From Kribbella sp. VKM Ac-2569 (GTDB lineage: Bacteria; Actinomycetota; Actinomycetes; Propionibacteriales; Kribbellaceae), in the NCBI RefSeq assembly GCF_004216905.1, contig NZ_SGXJ01000001.1:2356001-2420000 (forward strand): a stretch of 64,000 nt of DNA. The letters run 5' to 3'. Within the stretch, counting starts at the first letter, position 1; each line of letters begins with the position of its first letter. Positions 46,308 to 55,284 of the stretch are shown here, one piece after another. The position numbers and the translations under genes are program-made. Under the pieces are notes generated by a model. That model made no database searches. It was not told the origin of the DNA and saw only the letters and a list, made by a program, of their open reading frames with translations.

Positions 46308-46595
46308 TCAGGCGCTTCCTGCGGCATTGGCTGGGGCCGAGAGGGTCTCCCCCTCGTCGGCAGCCAGGACGACCTGGGCCGAGGCTCCACTGGCACCGGC
46401 CTGAGGGAACTCCCGCTGCAGGACGTCGATGGCTTGCTGGGCTTCGGTGCCGCGGACATCGAGGCCGTTGGTGGGCGTCCCCGACGTCAGCATCGACCCA
46501 CCGAGGGTGATGCCGAGGGCAAGCAGCCAGCCGACGAGGACAACCCAGCGTTTGCGGAATGCGAAAGTACCGAGTCGATACAGGTACTGAGCCAT
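46308..46595 (-). pseudogene. Truncated MMPL-transporter remnant (N-terminal 80 residues)
   Basis: The ORF of 95 codons starts MAQYLYRLGTFAFRKRWVVLVGW, the cytoplasmic start plus first helix of MMPL/RND-type lipid transporters, then TEAQQAIDVLQREFPQAG and AQVVLAADEGE of the first outer loop, and stops. Normal MMPL proteins have 700 or more residues with 11-12 helices, and no continuation is visible in the 260 bases downstream. It is therefore a fragment left by deletion or an assembly-independent decay event. Confidence 0.75.
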
Positions 46596-46623
46596 GGGAA
46601 GCGTCTCCTGATCCGAGTCTTGG

Positions 46624-47043
46624 TCAGCGTGTGGCGGGCAGGAGACGACGGCGGAGCGTGCGCAACGTGTCGAGCGATCGATCTTTGCGCAGCCACGCGG
46701 CCGTCAGGGTCAGCACCAGCAAGACGATCGGGATCACCGGGGATCCGTCTTCCACGAATACGAGCTGGGTGACGATCGCCCCGACCATCTGCGCCGCCAG
46801 GGCAGCGGCGGCCAGACCGGCCAGCGGGAGCACGAGCAACGCGACACCGCCGAGGATCTCGGTCGTCCCCGTGAAGTAGCGCAGCCATTGACCGGCACCG
46901 ATCTCCTCGTACGACGCCCGAACTGACTCACCCCCGGCGAGCTTCGAGATACCGAAGTACAGGAACGCCGCGGACAAGAGCCCTTGCAACGACCAGGCGA
47001 CAGCAGATCGCGACCGGGTCGGCGATGCGGTGAGTGTGGACAC
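46624..47043 (-). CDS. DoxX-family membrane protein
   Basis: This 139-residue, four-helix membrane protein of the DoxX type has LQGLLSAAFLYFGISKLAGG at the first helix and the typical YFTGTTEILGGVALLV second helix. DoxX-like proteins are linked to thiol/oxidative stress in actinobacteria. GTG 47043 with GGAGG five bases upstream is a strong start. It precedes the truncated MMPL fragment by 28 bp and was probably once cotranscribed with it. Confidence 0.87.
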   Translation of the reverse strand: MSTLTASPTRSRSAVAWSLQGLLSAAFLYFGISKLAGGESVRASYEEIGAGQWLRYFTGTTEILGGVALLVLPLAGLAAAALAAQMVGAIVTQLVFVEDGSPVIPIVLLVLTLTAAWLRKDRSLDTLRTLRRRLLPATR

Positions 47044-47111
47044 GGAGACCTCCGGAGTAGTTGAGTTCCTAAACCATCTACTCCAGCAGTCCAGCAGCAA
47101 CGGCCACCCGC

Positions 47112-47135
47112 CTCAATCATCAATGGGGATGACGT
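47112..47135. promoter_or_regulatory. Shared 24-bp upstream motif, doxX copy
   Basis: CTCAATCATCAATGGGGATGACGT, 21 of 24 bases identical to the copy at 46131-46154, lying 69-92 bp upstream of the doxX start. Same orientation and similar distance in both promoters support a shared regulatory role. Confidence 0.5.
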
Positions 47136-47301
47136 AAGCGCCTCCCAGTCCGCCGAGCGAACTACCCCCTTCCCGTGCATCACCCGACAGACTGCTTGAA
47201 CAACTCAAGGAAATGAACGACGTTCTGAACGGCCCGCTATTGCCCCGGTGAGGTTGTTTGCCATCCCGCAACGATGGCCGGACACCGCTCAGCATGTTTC
47301 A

Positions 47302-47331
47302 TTCAATCCGGTGAGTAAAACGGTGAGTTGC
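47302..47331. repeat. Dispersed 30-bp repeat, copy 1
   Basis: The 30 bases differ from 63433-63462 at one position, and similarity continues imperfectly for another 12-14 bases. The unit holds two CGGTGAGT octamers 12 bp apart around AAAA. Here it lies between doxX and the response regulator, in no gene. Confidence 0.6.
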
Positions 47332-47519
47332 GGCGGGCACGAAGCGGCTTGGAAGCGGAGGTGATCGGGCAGACCGGTGGCGCGGAGACGCTGCTCGATC
47401 CCATCGGGCTGATCAGGTCCGCCGTCCCTCCCCACAGGTCCACCGGTTCGAGACAACGACGGCGGCTACCTGCAAGGTTCACCTTCGGGGGCATCCTCAA
47501 GCGGGTGCCCGGCCGGCCC

Positions 47520-48197
47520 CTACAGTGGGTCTCCTTGGCCGGTGGCCCGGACCAGACCGGATTCGTAGGCGGCGATCACCAGTTGGGCCCGGTCGCGGGC
47601 GTCCAGCTCGGTCAGCAACCGGCTCACGTAGGTCTTCGCGGTCAGCGGACTGATCACCAGTTGTTCGGCGAGTTCGCCGTTGCTCAGCCCGCGGCCGATC
47701 AGCGTCAGCACCTCGCGTTCCCGCCTGGTCAGCGCGGCCAGTGCGCCGGGTGCCGGACCGGCCGGATCGGGTTGCCTCAGCACTCTTTCGATCAGTGCCT
47801 GGGTCGCGCCGGGCGACAACAGTGCCTCGCCGGCGGCCACGGTGCGGATGGCGGCCAGCAGGTGCGCGGGTTTGGTGTCCTTGACAAGGAATCCGCTCGC
47901 TCCCGCACGCAACGCGGTCACCACGTTGTGGTCGCTCTCGAACGTGGTCAGGATCAGCACCCGTACGCCGCTCAGATCCTCGTCGGCCGCTATGGTGGCG
48001 GTGGCAGTGATCCCGTCCGTCCCCGGCATCCGGATGTCCATCACGACGACGTCGGCCCGGGTCGACCGGACCAGCTCGACCGCCTCGTCGCCGTCGGCGG
48101 CTTCACCGACGACGTCCATGTCCGGTGCGGAGCGGACGAGCATCGCGAAGGCGCTCCGGACCAGCTCCTGGTCGTCGGCCAGCACCACCCTGATCAT
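47520..48197 (-). CDS. NarL/LuxR-type response regulator
   Basis: A 225-residue response regulator with receiver domain (phospho-acceptor Asp54 in VVVMDIRMPG; FLVKD Lys) and a C-terminal LuxR helix-turn-helix (LTRREREVLTLIGRGLSNGE). ATG 48197 overlaps the stop of the sensor kinase gene. Likely target is the MMPL gene at the front of the same operon. Confidence 0.94.
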   Translation of the reverse strand: MIRVVLADDQELVRSAFAMLVRSAPDMDVVGEAADGDEAVELVRSTRADVVVMDIRMPGTDGITATATIAADEDLSGVRVLILTTFESDHNVVTALRAGASGFLVKDTKPAHLLAAIRTVAAGEALLSPGATQALIERVLRQPDPAGPAPGALAALTRREREVLTLIGRGLSNGELAEQLVISPLTAKTYVSRLLTELDARDRAQLVIAAYESGLVRATGQGDPL

Positions 48198-49339
48198 CGC
48201 GCTCCCGGAACAGGTACGGTCGCCGCGACCCGGAATCCGCCGTACCGGGCGTCGCCAGTGACCAGCTGACCACCGACGGATTGCGCCCGCTCGTTCATCC
48301 CCGCGATGCCATAGCCGGCTGTGCTGCCGCTGTCGGATCTGCCCCGGCCATCATCAGTGACCTCGAGCCGAACCTCCTCGACGTCGTACTCGAGCTGCAC
48401 CAGTGCCTGTCGAGCGTGCGCGTGCTTCACCACGTTGGTCAGGGCCTCCTGCGCGATCCGGTAGAGGGTGATCTCGACGGCTGCCGGCAGCGGCCGGCTG
48501 CTGCCACTTATTCGCAGCTCGACCTGTACTCCGACTGCTGTGGTGACCGCTACGAGCCGGGCCAGGCCGGCGAGGTCCGGCGTCGGGTGCCGATCCACGT
48601 CGACCTCGTTGCCGCGGAGGACGTCGAGGGTGGTTCTCAGCTCGGCCAGTACTGCGCTGCTCGCGTCCGCCACCGTGTGCAGCGACTGCGAGATCGGCGC
48701 GAGGGTCGGATCGTCGGTGCGGTCGTCGAGCAGATGAGCGGCCACACCGGCATGCGAGTTGATCACGACGATGTGATGGGCCAGGACGTCGTGCAGGTCG
48801 CGCGCGATCCGCAGCCGCTCCTCGGCGACCCGGCGTTCGCTCGTCTCCGTGAGCAAGGCGCGGTGCAGGCGCATCGCCTGGCCACCGACCGCGGCGACTG
48901 CGAACCAGCCAAGGGGGCTGATCACTTCCGCGCCGATCGATTCGTCTTGAGGGACGCTCGCGCTCACCAGGACTCCGGCGACGCTGATTCCGACCATCGC
49001 CAGCGTTGAGGCGCGGGAGGTGGTCAGGGAGACCGTGTAGATGAGGACTACCGCTACCGGGAGCATGATGTCGTGCGTGTAGTTCAAGGCGTGGTAGGCC
49101 ATCTGGACGGCTACGCAGAAGAGCAGCGCCTGGATCGGGTAGCGGCGTCTGACGAGAACAGGCATGGTCGCCAAGACGAGCAGGGTGATCCCGAGAGCGT
49201 CGGGTTGCCTGTCGTCGAGCCAGTGCCGCGGCAGGGCGAGGACGGCGGCCACCGGCAGGACCAGCAGCGCCGCGGTCAGCAGCAGGTCGACCCTGCCGAT
49301 CCCCCACCGCCTCGCTCCCACCAGGACCACCGTCCCCAT
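48194..49339 (-). CDS. Sensor histidine kinase (HisKA_3 type)
   Basis: A 381-residue kinase with four or five N-terminal membrane helices, dimerisation helix with phospho-acceptor His183 in RIARDLHDVLAHH, and ATPase domain ALTNVVKHAHARQALVQLEY with TDDGRG. It signals to the coupled response regulator downstream. Three bases separate it from the upstream MMPL stop. Stimulus unknown; membrane stress is plausible from the MMPL link. Confidence 0.94.
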   Translation of the reverse strand: MGTVVLVGARRWGIGRVDLLLTAALLVLPVAAVLALPRHWLDDRQPDALGITLLVLATMPVLVRRRYPIQALLFCVAVQMAYHALNYTHDIMLPVAVVLIYTVSLTTSRASTLAMVGISVAGVLVSASVPQDESIGAEVISPLGWFAVAAVGGQAMRLHRALLTETSERRVAEERLRIARDLHDVLAHHIVVINSHAGVAAHLLDDRTDDPTLAPISQSLHTVADASSAVLAELRTTLDVLRGNEVDVDRHPTPDLAGLARLVAVTTAVGVQVELRISGSSRPLPAAVEITLYRIAQEALTNVVKHAHARQALVQLEYDVEEVRLEVTDDGRGRSDSGSTAGYGIAGMNERAQSVGGQLVTGDARYGGFRVAATVPVPGAR

Positions 49340-49342
49340 CCC

Positions 49343-51400
49343 TCAGCTCCGTTCCTGGCCGACCAGCACCGACTCGTCCGGGGCTGCCGCCGGTTGTGGG
49401 TTGTCCGCAGGTCGGCTCGGCCACCAGATCCATCGGCGCAGGCCCACCATCATCGGCGCCAGCAACGCAGGCGCTACCAGGAGAGTCTGAAGCAGAACCC
49501 CGACGGCGACCACAACACCCATCTCCACCATCGGCACGAACGGCAACGATGCCAGCACCGCGAAGGTTGCCGCCAGCACCAATCCGGCCGACGCGATCAC
49601 CGGCGCGGTGGCCCGCACCGCCCGCCGGGTGGCGACCGTGGTACCGAGTTCCTTGCGGTCCTCGGCGATCCGAGCGACCAGGAAGATCGCATAGTCGACG
49701 CCGAACGCCACCAGGAACACGAACACCAGCACCGGCAGCGTCGGCTCCACGCCGCCGAACCCGAGCACGTGCTCGAACACCAGAGAGCCAAGTCCAAGTG
49801 CCGCGAGATACGAGAGCACGACCGCGGCCACGACGAGCAGCGAGGCGACCAAGGATCGGAGCAGCAGGAACAGAACCAGCAACACCACGGTGAGTACGAG
49901 GGGAATCACCAGTTTGGTGTCGGCGGCGCTCGCCTCCTGGACGTCGACCCGCTCCGCCCCTTCGCCACCGACCAACGCCGCGGGCGGCAGATCGGCCCGC
50001 AGTCGCTTGATCACGGCTGCTTCGCCATCGCTGTCCGGCTGAGCCGCCGGTACGACGTCGACCAGCGACCAGCCGTTGCCCTCCCGCTCGGTTTCCGCTG
50101 ACACCACCTTGTCCGTCGCACGCGCCACAGCGAGCACCTGTGCCACCTGATCGGTCGGAGTCGCAACGGTGAAGGGCCGGCCGCCCTCGCCCGGGTAGGC
50201 CCGATCAAGCGTCGCGAACCCCGTCACCGACTCCGGCGTGTTGGTGAACGAGTCGGCCTCCCGCAGGTCCGTCGAGAGCCCGAGCACCCCGAGTCCCAGC
50301 AAGCCGAGCGCCAGCGCCGAAACTCCGGCCGACCGCAACGGCCTGGCGAAGACCCACCGCCACCAGTCGCGGCCGGCGGGCGCAGTACTGGCCAGGGCAG
50401 GGACACGCGGCCAGAAGACCTTGCGGCCCAGCGCCGTCAGTACTGCGGGGAACAGCGTCAGCATGGTGACCAGAGTCGCCAGGATGCCCAGCGCACCGAT
50501 CACCCCGATCCCGGAGATGTCGTTCATGTCGGCCACGAACAGACAGCCCAGGCCGAGGGCGACCGTCGATCCCGACGCGAGGATCGCCGGCCCCACACTC
50601 TTCAGCGCGGCGCGCATGGCGGCATGGACGTCGCGGTGGTGGCGCAGTTGCTCGCGGTACCGCGCGACGATCAGCAGCGCGTAGTCGGTCCCGGCGCCGA
50701 ACACCATCACGATCATGATCGAGGAACTCTGCGTACTCACCGTCAGGTCCAGCGCACCGGCGACGACCCGGACCAGCGCCATCGACAGGTAGGCGGCGGC
50801 CCCGACGGTCAGCAGCGGCACCAGCCAGAGGAACGGGCTGCGGTAGGTGATGATCAGCAAGAACGCGACGACGATGACGGTGACGAGCATCAGGGTCGTA
50901 TCGATCCCCTCGAACACCGCGTCGACGTCCGCGTCGATCGCGGCCGGGCCGGTCACCTCGGCCCGCAGACCACTCGGCCGGTCGGCGGTGACCGCCCGAA
51001 CCCGCTCGACGAACCTGGCGACACCCGCGTCGTTCCCGCTCGCCGGCTGGCCGACGGCGTACATGAGAGCCGTGCCGTCCTCGGAGGGGACCGGCGGCAT
51101 GTCGACCTCGAACTCCCGTGCCAGGGTGGCGTGCTGCCGCGCCACCGCCTGCTGGTCCCCGTCGGCGAGACCGCCGTCCCGGTGATAGACAACGATCAGT
51201 TCGTCGTCCTCGGAGCCCGGGACGCGATCCTCGGCCTGATGCACGAGCGTCGATTCCGCACCGCCCGGCAGCTGATCGGTGGCGTCGTCGCTCTGCACGT
51301 CACCCAGCCCCGCGGCCAACGGAAACACCGCCACCAGCAACAGGACCCAGACCGCGACCGCACCCCACTTACCCCGCCGCCCAGCCTGCAACGTGAACAT
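49343..51400 (-). CDS. MMPL-family transporter
   Basis: A complete 685-residue MMPL protein: cytoplasmic start RRGKWGAVAVW, two outer domains between helix 1-2 and helix 7-8, and central helices with IMIVMVFGAGTDYALLIVAR and VFLVAFGVDYAIFLVARI, the paired signatures of the family. It probably exports or translocates lipids or hydrophobic compounds. GGAGGTTTTC precedes the ATG. First gene of the MMPL-kinase-regulator operon; a separate N-terminal MMPL fragment lies at 46308-46595. Confidence 0.94.
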   Translation of the reverse strand: MFTLQAGRRGKWGAVAVWVLLLVAVFPLAAGLGDVQSDDATDQLPGGAESTLVHQAEDRVPGSEDDELIVVYHRDGGLADGDQQAVARQHATLAREFEVDMPPVPSEDGTALMYAVGQPASGNDAGVARFVERVRAVTADRPSGLRAEVTGPAAIDADVDAVFEGIDTTLMLVTVIVVAFLLIITYRSPFLWLVPLLTVGAAAYLSMALVRVVAGALDLTVSTQSSSIMIVMVFGAGTDYALLIVARYREQLRHHRDVHAAMRAALKSVGPAILASGSTVALGLGCLFVADMNDISGIGVIGALGILATLVTMLTLFPAVLTALGRKVFWPRVPALASTAPAGRDWWRWVFARPLRSAGVSALALGLLGLGVLGLSTDLREADSFTNTPESVTGFATLDRAYPGEGGRPFTVATPTDQVAQVLAVARATDKVVSAETEREGNGWSLVDVVPAAQPDSDGEAAVIKRLRADLPPAALVGGEGAERVDVQEASAADTKLVIPLVLTVVLLVLFLLLRSLVASLLVVAAVVLSYLAALGLGSLVFEHVLGFGGVEPTLPVLVFVFLVAFGVDYAIFLVARIAEDRKELGTTVATRRAVRATAPVIASAGLVLAATFAVLASLPFVPMVEMGVVVAVGVLLQTLLVAPALLAPMMVGLRRWIWWPSRPADNPQPAAAPDESVLVGQERS

Positions 51401-51453
51401 GAAAACCTCCCCTGTCTATGGACCTCAAACACTGGCCCAGCAGGGTGAGGTGA

Positions 51454-51476
51454 ATCGTCCGCCCACAGTGGACAAT
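51454..51476. promoter_or_regulatory. Inverted repeat upstream of MMPL operon
   Basis: ATCGTCC-N9-GGACAAT: seven-base arms with one mismatch, 54-76 bp upstream of the MMPL start. It is a candidate site for the response regulator of this operon, because NarL-type regulators often bind such spaced repeats. The match is short. Confidence 0.4.
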
Positions 51477-51611
51477 CCGCACTACTCCCGTGGTCGACAG
51501 CTACTGCGCCCTGCGGCTCTATGTTGCTGTCGGGCCAGGTCGAGCTGATCTACAAGCAGGAGCGGGTCGCATCGGCTCGCGAGTCCGGAAGACAGCACAC
51601 CGGCCCCGCAG

Positions 51612-52064
51612 CTCACTCTCCAGCTCGAGGAGGGCCTGGCCGACGAGTTTTGCTCCGGGACGCCGCCGCGAGAACTTGCCATCAAGTACGGCATCTCGCG
51701 GGCAACGGTGTACCGGATCGCCTGCGAGCACAAGGTAAAGACCAACTCGCGCCGCGGGTTCGCCCCGACCGGCCACGGCAAATCCCGGACCCCTGGCCAG
51801 ATCGGCACCGCCCGGCAACTACAGGCCGACGGCATGTCGATCCGACAGATCGCCGACGCTGTTGGGTCAAGCCGGGCGACCGTACACCGCGCTCTCTCCA
51901 CCGACCTGATCATCTCGGTCGCAGCACAAGGCCAAGTCGGCCAGCGCCGCCTCATTTGCTGTGGCGGTGCCCCGGCAGCCAAACTTGGGCCGCGCGGCCG
52001 CGCGAGGAACTCCAGACCTCCTCGTGGTCGACTACCGACCACCAGGACCCGGCCCGGATCGTGA
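51612..52064 (+). pseudogene. Decayed HTH protein (resolvase/invertase-like)
   Basis: The frame reads ELAIKYGISRATVYRIACEH, then SRTPGQIGTARQLQADGMS and IRQIADAVGSSRATVHRALS. The latter is the DNA-binding tail pattern of serine recombinases; two helix-turn-helix units in tandem may also mark a sigma-like regulator. After residue 110 or so it becomes Pro/Arg-rich and stops. No recombinase catalytic domain lies upstream in frame, so this is a remnant or a small HTH protein of unknown role. Confidence 0.4.
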
Positions 52065-52424
52065 GGACGCGGCACTGCGGCCGGTGCCAGCCGCACACCG
52101 CCTACGCCATGGCGTTGCCTGTCCTGCGGCGACGTCGTACGGCGCCGGCTGAATCTGCTGCCGGACCGCCAGCCAGCTGAGCCCGGTCCGGAGCGGGGTG
52201 TCGAGGTGACCGCCCCGATGGGGTACGGCGGATCCACGTGTCACCGTCTGCAAACCGGTCGGATGTCAGCGCATACCGCTGGTTTCGATACCCGGCCCGT
52301 GGCCTGGCGCTCGGCATGTGGCGGCTGTGCAGAGGCATACCGTCCGCACATGCCGCCAGCCTGCCAGATACTAACCCGGTCATGGCGTCGCTAGGCCTCG
52401 CACGCCTCCACGCTAGCCACGCCG

Positions 52425-53084
52425 TCAGGTTTGCCGCAGCAATCCGATTGCGCCCACCGCGGCGGCCCACACGCCGATCATCGAGCTGACGGGGAACAGC
52501 GGGTCGAACAGGTCGGTGAACGCAATGGTCGCCGTTGCCATGGCGAAGGTGAGCCCTCCGACGAGACCGAGGACGAGGGTGATCCGGTTGCCGACCGTGC
52601 GGGTGATTCCGCCGGCTGTGGCTAGTGCGGCGATCGCCAGGCCCCAGAGCGGGTTCACGATCGTCTCGTTCCAGGTGTGGAACAGGATCAGTGCAGTCGA
52701 GTCACCGTCCTCGATCGCCTTTGCCTCGGTCGCGGCGAAGAGGTGGATCAGCATGGCCAGAGTGGCGACCACCGAGATCGCGGCCACCACACTCACGAGC
52801 CGGGCCATGCCGCCGTACAGGTCGCCGCGTCGACGGATCACGACGACCCCGCCCGTGATGAGCGCGATCGCTGCCAGGAACACTGCATGGGAGGGGTACC
52901 ACAGCGGGTCGACGAGCATGTCGTGGAGCTGCTCGAGCTTGGTGCCGTCCGAGCTGTGGTCCTTGGGATGGAGGGCGCCGCCGGCGAAGAACGCGATGCC
53001 GCCGAAGAGGAGGAAGAAGGCTCCGGTGCGGTCGATGCGGCGGGAGCGGATCGGGTTGGTGCCGAGTGCGGTGGTATTGGACAT
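52425..53084 (-). CDS. Multi-helix membrane protein, unknown
   Basis: This 219-residue protein has about six predicted helices (first GAFFLLFGGIAFFAGGALHP) and a conserved-looking FHTWNETIVNPLWGLAI loop. It resembles DUF4386-like uncharacterised membrane proteins in layout. ATG 53084 has CAGGAG seven bases upstream. It is divergent from the kinase/regulator pair across a 22-bp perfect palindrome, so it is a probable target of that regulator. Confidence 0.75.
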   Translation of the reverse strand: MSNTTALGTNPIRSRRIDRTGAFFLLFGGIAFFAGGALHPKDHSSDGTKLEQLHDMLVDPLWYPSHAVFLAAIALITGGVVVIRRRGDLYGGMARLVSVVAAISVVATLAMLIHLFAATEAKAIEDGDSTALILFHTWNETIVNPLWGLAIAALATAGGITRTVGNRITLVLGLVGGLTFAMATATIAFTDLFDPLFPVSSMIGVWAAAVGAIGLLRQT

Positions 53085-53167
53085 CGGAAGCTCCTGAGTC
53101 GGGCCGGTTGGATGACCCCACGCTCCCGCTGTGGAAGGTTGTACGCAGGAGGGCAGCCCCTGCCCTC

Positions 53168-53189
53168 GTACCAGGGTTAACCCTGGTAC
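53168..53189. promoter_or_regulatory. 22-bp perfect palindrome in divergent promoter
   Basis: The half-site GTACCAGGGTT (53168-53178) is followed at once by its exact reverse complement to 53189, centred at 53178/53179. It lies 84 bp upstream of the membrane-protein start and 31 bp upstream of the kinase start. Perfect symmetry of this length points to a homodimer-binding operator; the response regulator at 55281-55931 is a natural candidate. Confidence 0.75.
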
Positions 53190-53220
53190 GCCGCCGCTGC
53201 GGATCTGCCACTATGTCTGC

Positions 53221-55284
53221 ATGTCTGGGCTGCGCTCGGCCGGTGCGGCCGAGCAGTACGACGAGGGTCCGGCGCCCGCGCGTGAGGCGCTGGTAGGAGT
53301 CGTTGGGCTCGGCACGGCTCTGCTCGTCGGGTACGGGTTGATGCTGGGTTTCCACCTCGACAACCTGCACAACGGCCTTCTCGGTGCGGCGTTCACGGCC
53401 GTCGGCCTCTACGTCCTCCGGGTGCGCCCCGGCCATCGCGAGGCCCGGTTGTTCGTGGCCACCGGCATCGCGTCGGCGATCATGTTCTTCGGCCGGCAGT
53501 ACGGCCTCCATGATGAACCGCTTCCCGGCGCAGCGTGGCTCGGCTGGATCGGTGTCTGGCCGCTGCCGTTGGTGATTGCATTGGCCGGGGTGACAGTGAT
53601 GGCGTTCCCCGACGGCCGGTTTCTCTCCCGATGGTGGCGTATTGCGGCGCTCGCGATGGTCGTGGTCGCGGCGGTGCTCGCGGTGCCCTCAGCTCTGTGG
53701 CCGGTGGAGTACGACCGAGTGGGCGTGATCGCGCCTCACCCATTCGACGTCCCTGGTGCGGACGTCGCAGAGAGCCTCCTGACGCCGGCCCGCACGGTTT
53801 GCTATGGGCTGTTCCAGTTGTTGTTCACGATCGCTGTGGTGGCACGGATGCTGCGTGCCGAGGGCGACGAGGCCCGGCAGTTGCGATGGTTCGTCTTCGC
53901 CGTCGGAATGGATCTCGTGGTCCTGCTGGTCGGCGTGCTGGTGCTCAGCACTCCTCTTCCCGGCCTGCTCGGCACGCCGGTGGTCGCCATCGCCGCGGGC
54001 GTGGCGATCCTCAAGTACCGCCTCTATGACATCGACCCCGTCATCAACAAAACCCTCGTCGTCGGTGTGATGGCCGCGGTCATCACAACCGGCTACCTCG
54101 TGGTTGTGGTTGGTGTCGGTGCACTCGTTCCCTTCCCGGAGGGTGTGATGTCACTGGTTGCGACCGCCCTGGTGGCGCTGGCGTTCGAACCGGCACGGCG
54201 ACGCGCCCAGCGGCTCGCGGACCGGCTGGTCTACGGTCACCGGGCGACGCCGTACGAAGCGTTGTCCAGCCTCTCGGCACAGCTGATCACTCCCCGCGGC
54301 GAGCTGCTGGACGGCCTCGCGGCGGCAGTCGCGAACGCGGTCGGCGCGACCGAGGTCGTCGTGTGGGTCGGTGATGACCGAGCGCTCCAGGCGGTCGCCG
54401 CCTGGCCGGATCGGTGCGATCGGCCGCCGGCCTCGCTGGCTCAGCTGGGTGAGGAGCGCCAGATTGTTCGCCAGGTCGTGCACGACCGCGTGATTCGAGG
54501 CGCGGTGACTGTCCGCAAGCGTGTGGGGGAGCCCCTGACCGAGCCGGAGGATCGGCTGCTCATCGACCTGGTCGCCCAGGCCGGTCTGGTGATCGACCAT
54601 CATGCGAAGGTGCAGCAGGTTGCCGACCAGGCCGCCGAACTGCAGGCCGCGGCTCGCCGGATTGTAACCGCCCAGGACGCGGCTCGGCGTCGGATCGAGC
54701 GCAATCTGCACGACGGCGCCCAGCAGCGGCTCGTGACTCTCGGCCTCGAGCTCGGCGCGCTCGCGGAACGGGCCGCCGAGTCCGGCGACCCGGACCTCGC
54801 GGAGCGTGCGGAGTCCGCACGCCGCCAGCTTCTCGACGCCACTGCGGCACTGCGCGAGATGGCCCGCGGGCTGCACCCGTCGGTGCTCACCCAGGACGGG
54901 CTGGGGCCGGCACTGGCCGATCTCGCCGACAGCTCTCCGGTCCCGGTGCAGCTCCGCGTCGACGTCGCTCAGCGGCAGCCGGCCGAGGTGGAAGCGACGG
55001 CATACTTCTTCGTGAGCGAGGCGATCACCAACGCTGCCCGGCATTCCGGCGCCGCGGTCGTCGAGGTGGTCGCCCAGGACGACGGAGAGGGGCTGCGGGT
55101 TCAGGTGTCCGACGACGGCGCCGGTGGCGCCGATCCCGCGGCCGGCAGTGGACTGCAAGGCCTCGTGGACCGGCTCGCCGCGCTCGGCGCGCGGCTGGAG
55201 ATCGAGAGCCCACCACGGGCCGGCACCCGCCTTCGCACTCACATCCCAGTCGACTGGCCAACGCCGTCCCGGGAGGGACCGTGA
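53221..55284 (+). CDS. Sensor histidine kinase with membrane and GAF-like domains
   Basis: This 687-residue kinase has about eight predicted N-terminal membrane helices (residues 20-280), a GAF-like input region, a HisKA_3 dimerisation helix with phospho-acceptor His497 (RRRIERNLHDGAQQRLVTLG), and a C-terminal ATPase with EAITNAARHSGA and SDDGAGG. ATG 53221 is preferred over an open reading from 53131, since that would run through the palindrome at 53168-53189. Coupled by four bases to the response regulator. Confidence 0.93.
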   Translation: MSGLRSAGAAEQYDEGPAPAREALVGVVGLGTALLVGYGLMLGFHLDNLHNGLLGAAFTAVGLYVLRVRPGHREARLFVATGIASAIMFFGRQYGLHDEPLPGAAWLGWIGVWPLPLVIALAGVTVMAFPDGRFLSRWWRIAALAMVVVAAVLAVPSALWPVEYDRVGVIAPHPFDVPGADVAESLLTPARTVCYGLFQLLFTIAVVARMLRAEGDEARQLRWFVFAVGMDLVVLLVGVLVLSTPLPGLLGTPVVAIAAGVAILKYRLYDIDPVINKTLVVGVMAAVITTGYLVVVVGVGALVPFPEGVMSLVATALVALAFEPARRRAQRLADRLVYGHRATPYEALSSLSAQLITPRGELLDGLAAAVANAVGATEVVVWVGDDRALQAVAAWPDRCDRPPASLAQLGEERQIVRQVVHDRVIRGAVTVRKRVGEPLTEPEDRLLIDLVAQAGLVIDHHAKVQQVADQAAELQAAARRIVTAQDAARRRIERNLHDGAQQRLVTLGLELGALAERAAESGDPDLAERAESARRQLLDATAALREMARGLHPSVLTQDGLGPALADLADSSPVPVQLRVDVAQRQPAEVEATAYFFVSEAITNAARHSGAAVVEVVAQDDGEGLRVQVSDDGAGGADPAAGSGLQGLVDRLAALGARLEIESPPRAGTRLRTHIPVDWPTPSREGP

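Larger units (their letters stand above)
47044..47519. other. Intergenic region with shared motif and dispersed repeat
   Basis: No supported gene in these 476 bases. They hold the 24-bp motif at 47112-47135 upstream of doxX and the 30-bp dispersed repeat at 47302-47331. Short frames here (for example minus 47303-47500) lack protein-like features. Confidence 0.5.
51401..52424. other. 1-kb region of decayed coding sequence
   Basis: No intact gene. Recognisable protein pieces occur in different plus-strand frames: an HTH fragment at 51612-51905 and a zinc-ribbon-like piece at 52060-52205, in which CGRCQPHTAYA is followed in the next frame by RCLSCGDVVRRR. Such mosaic frames show frameshifts in a former gene or genes. 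Confidence 0.5.
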
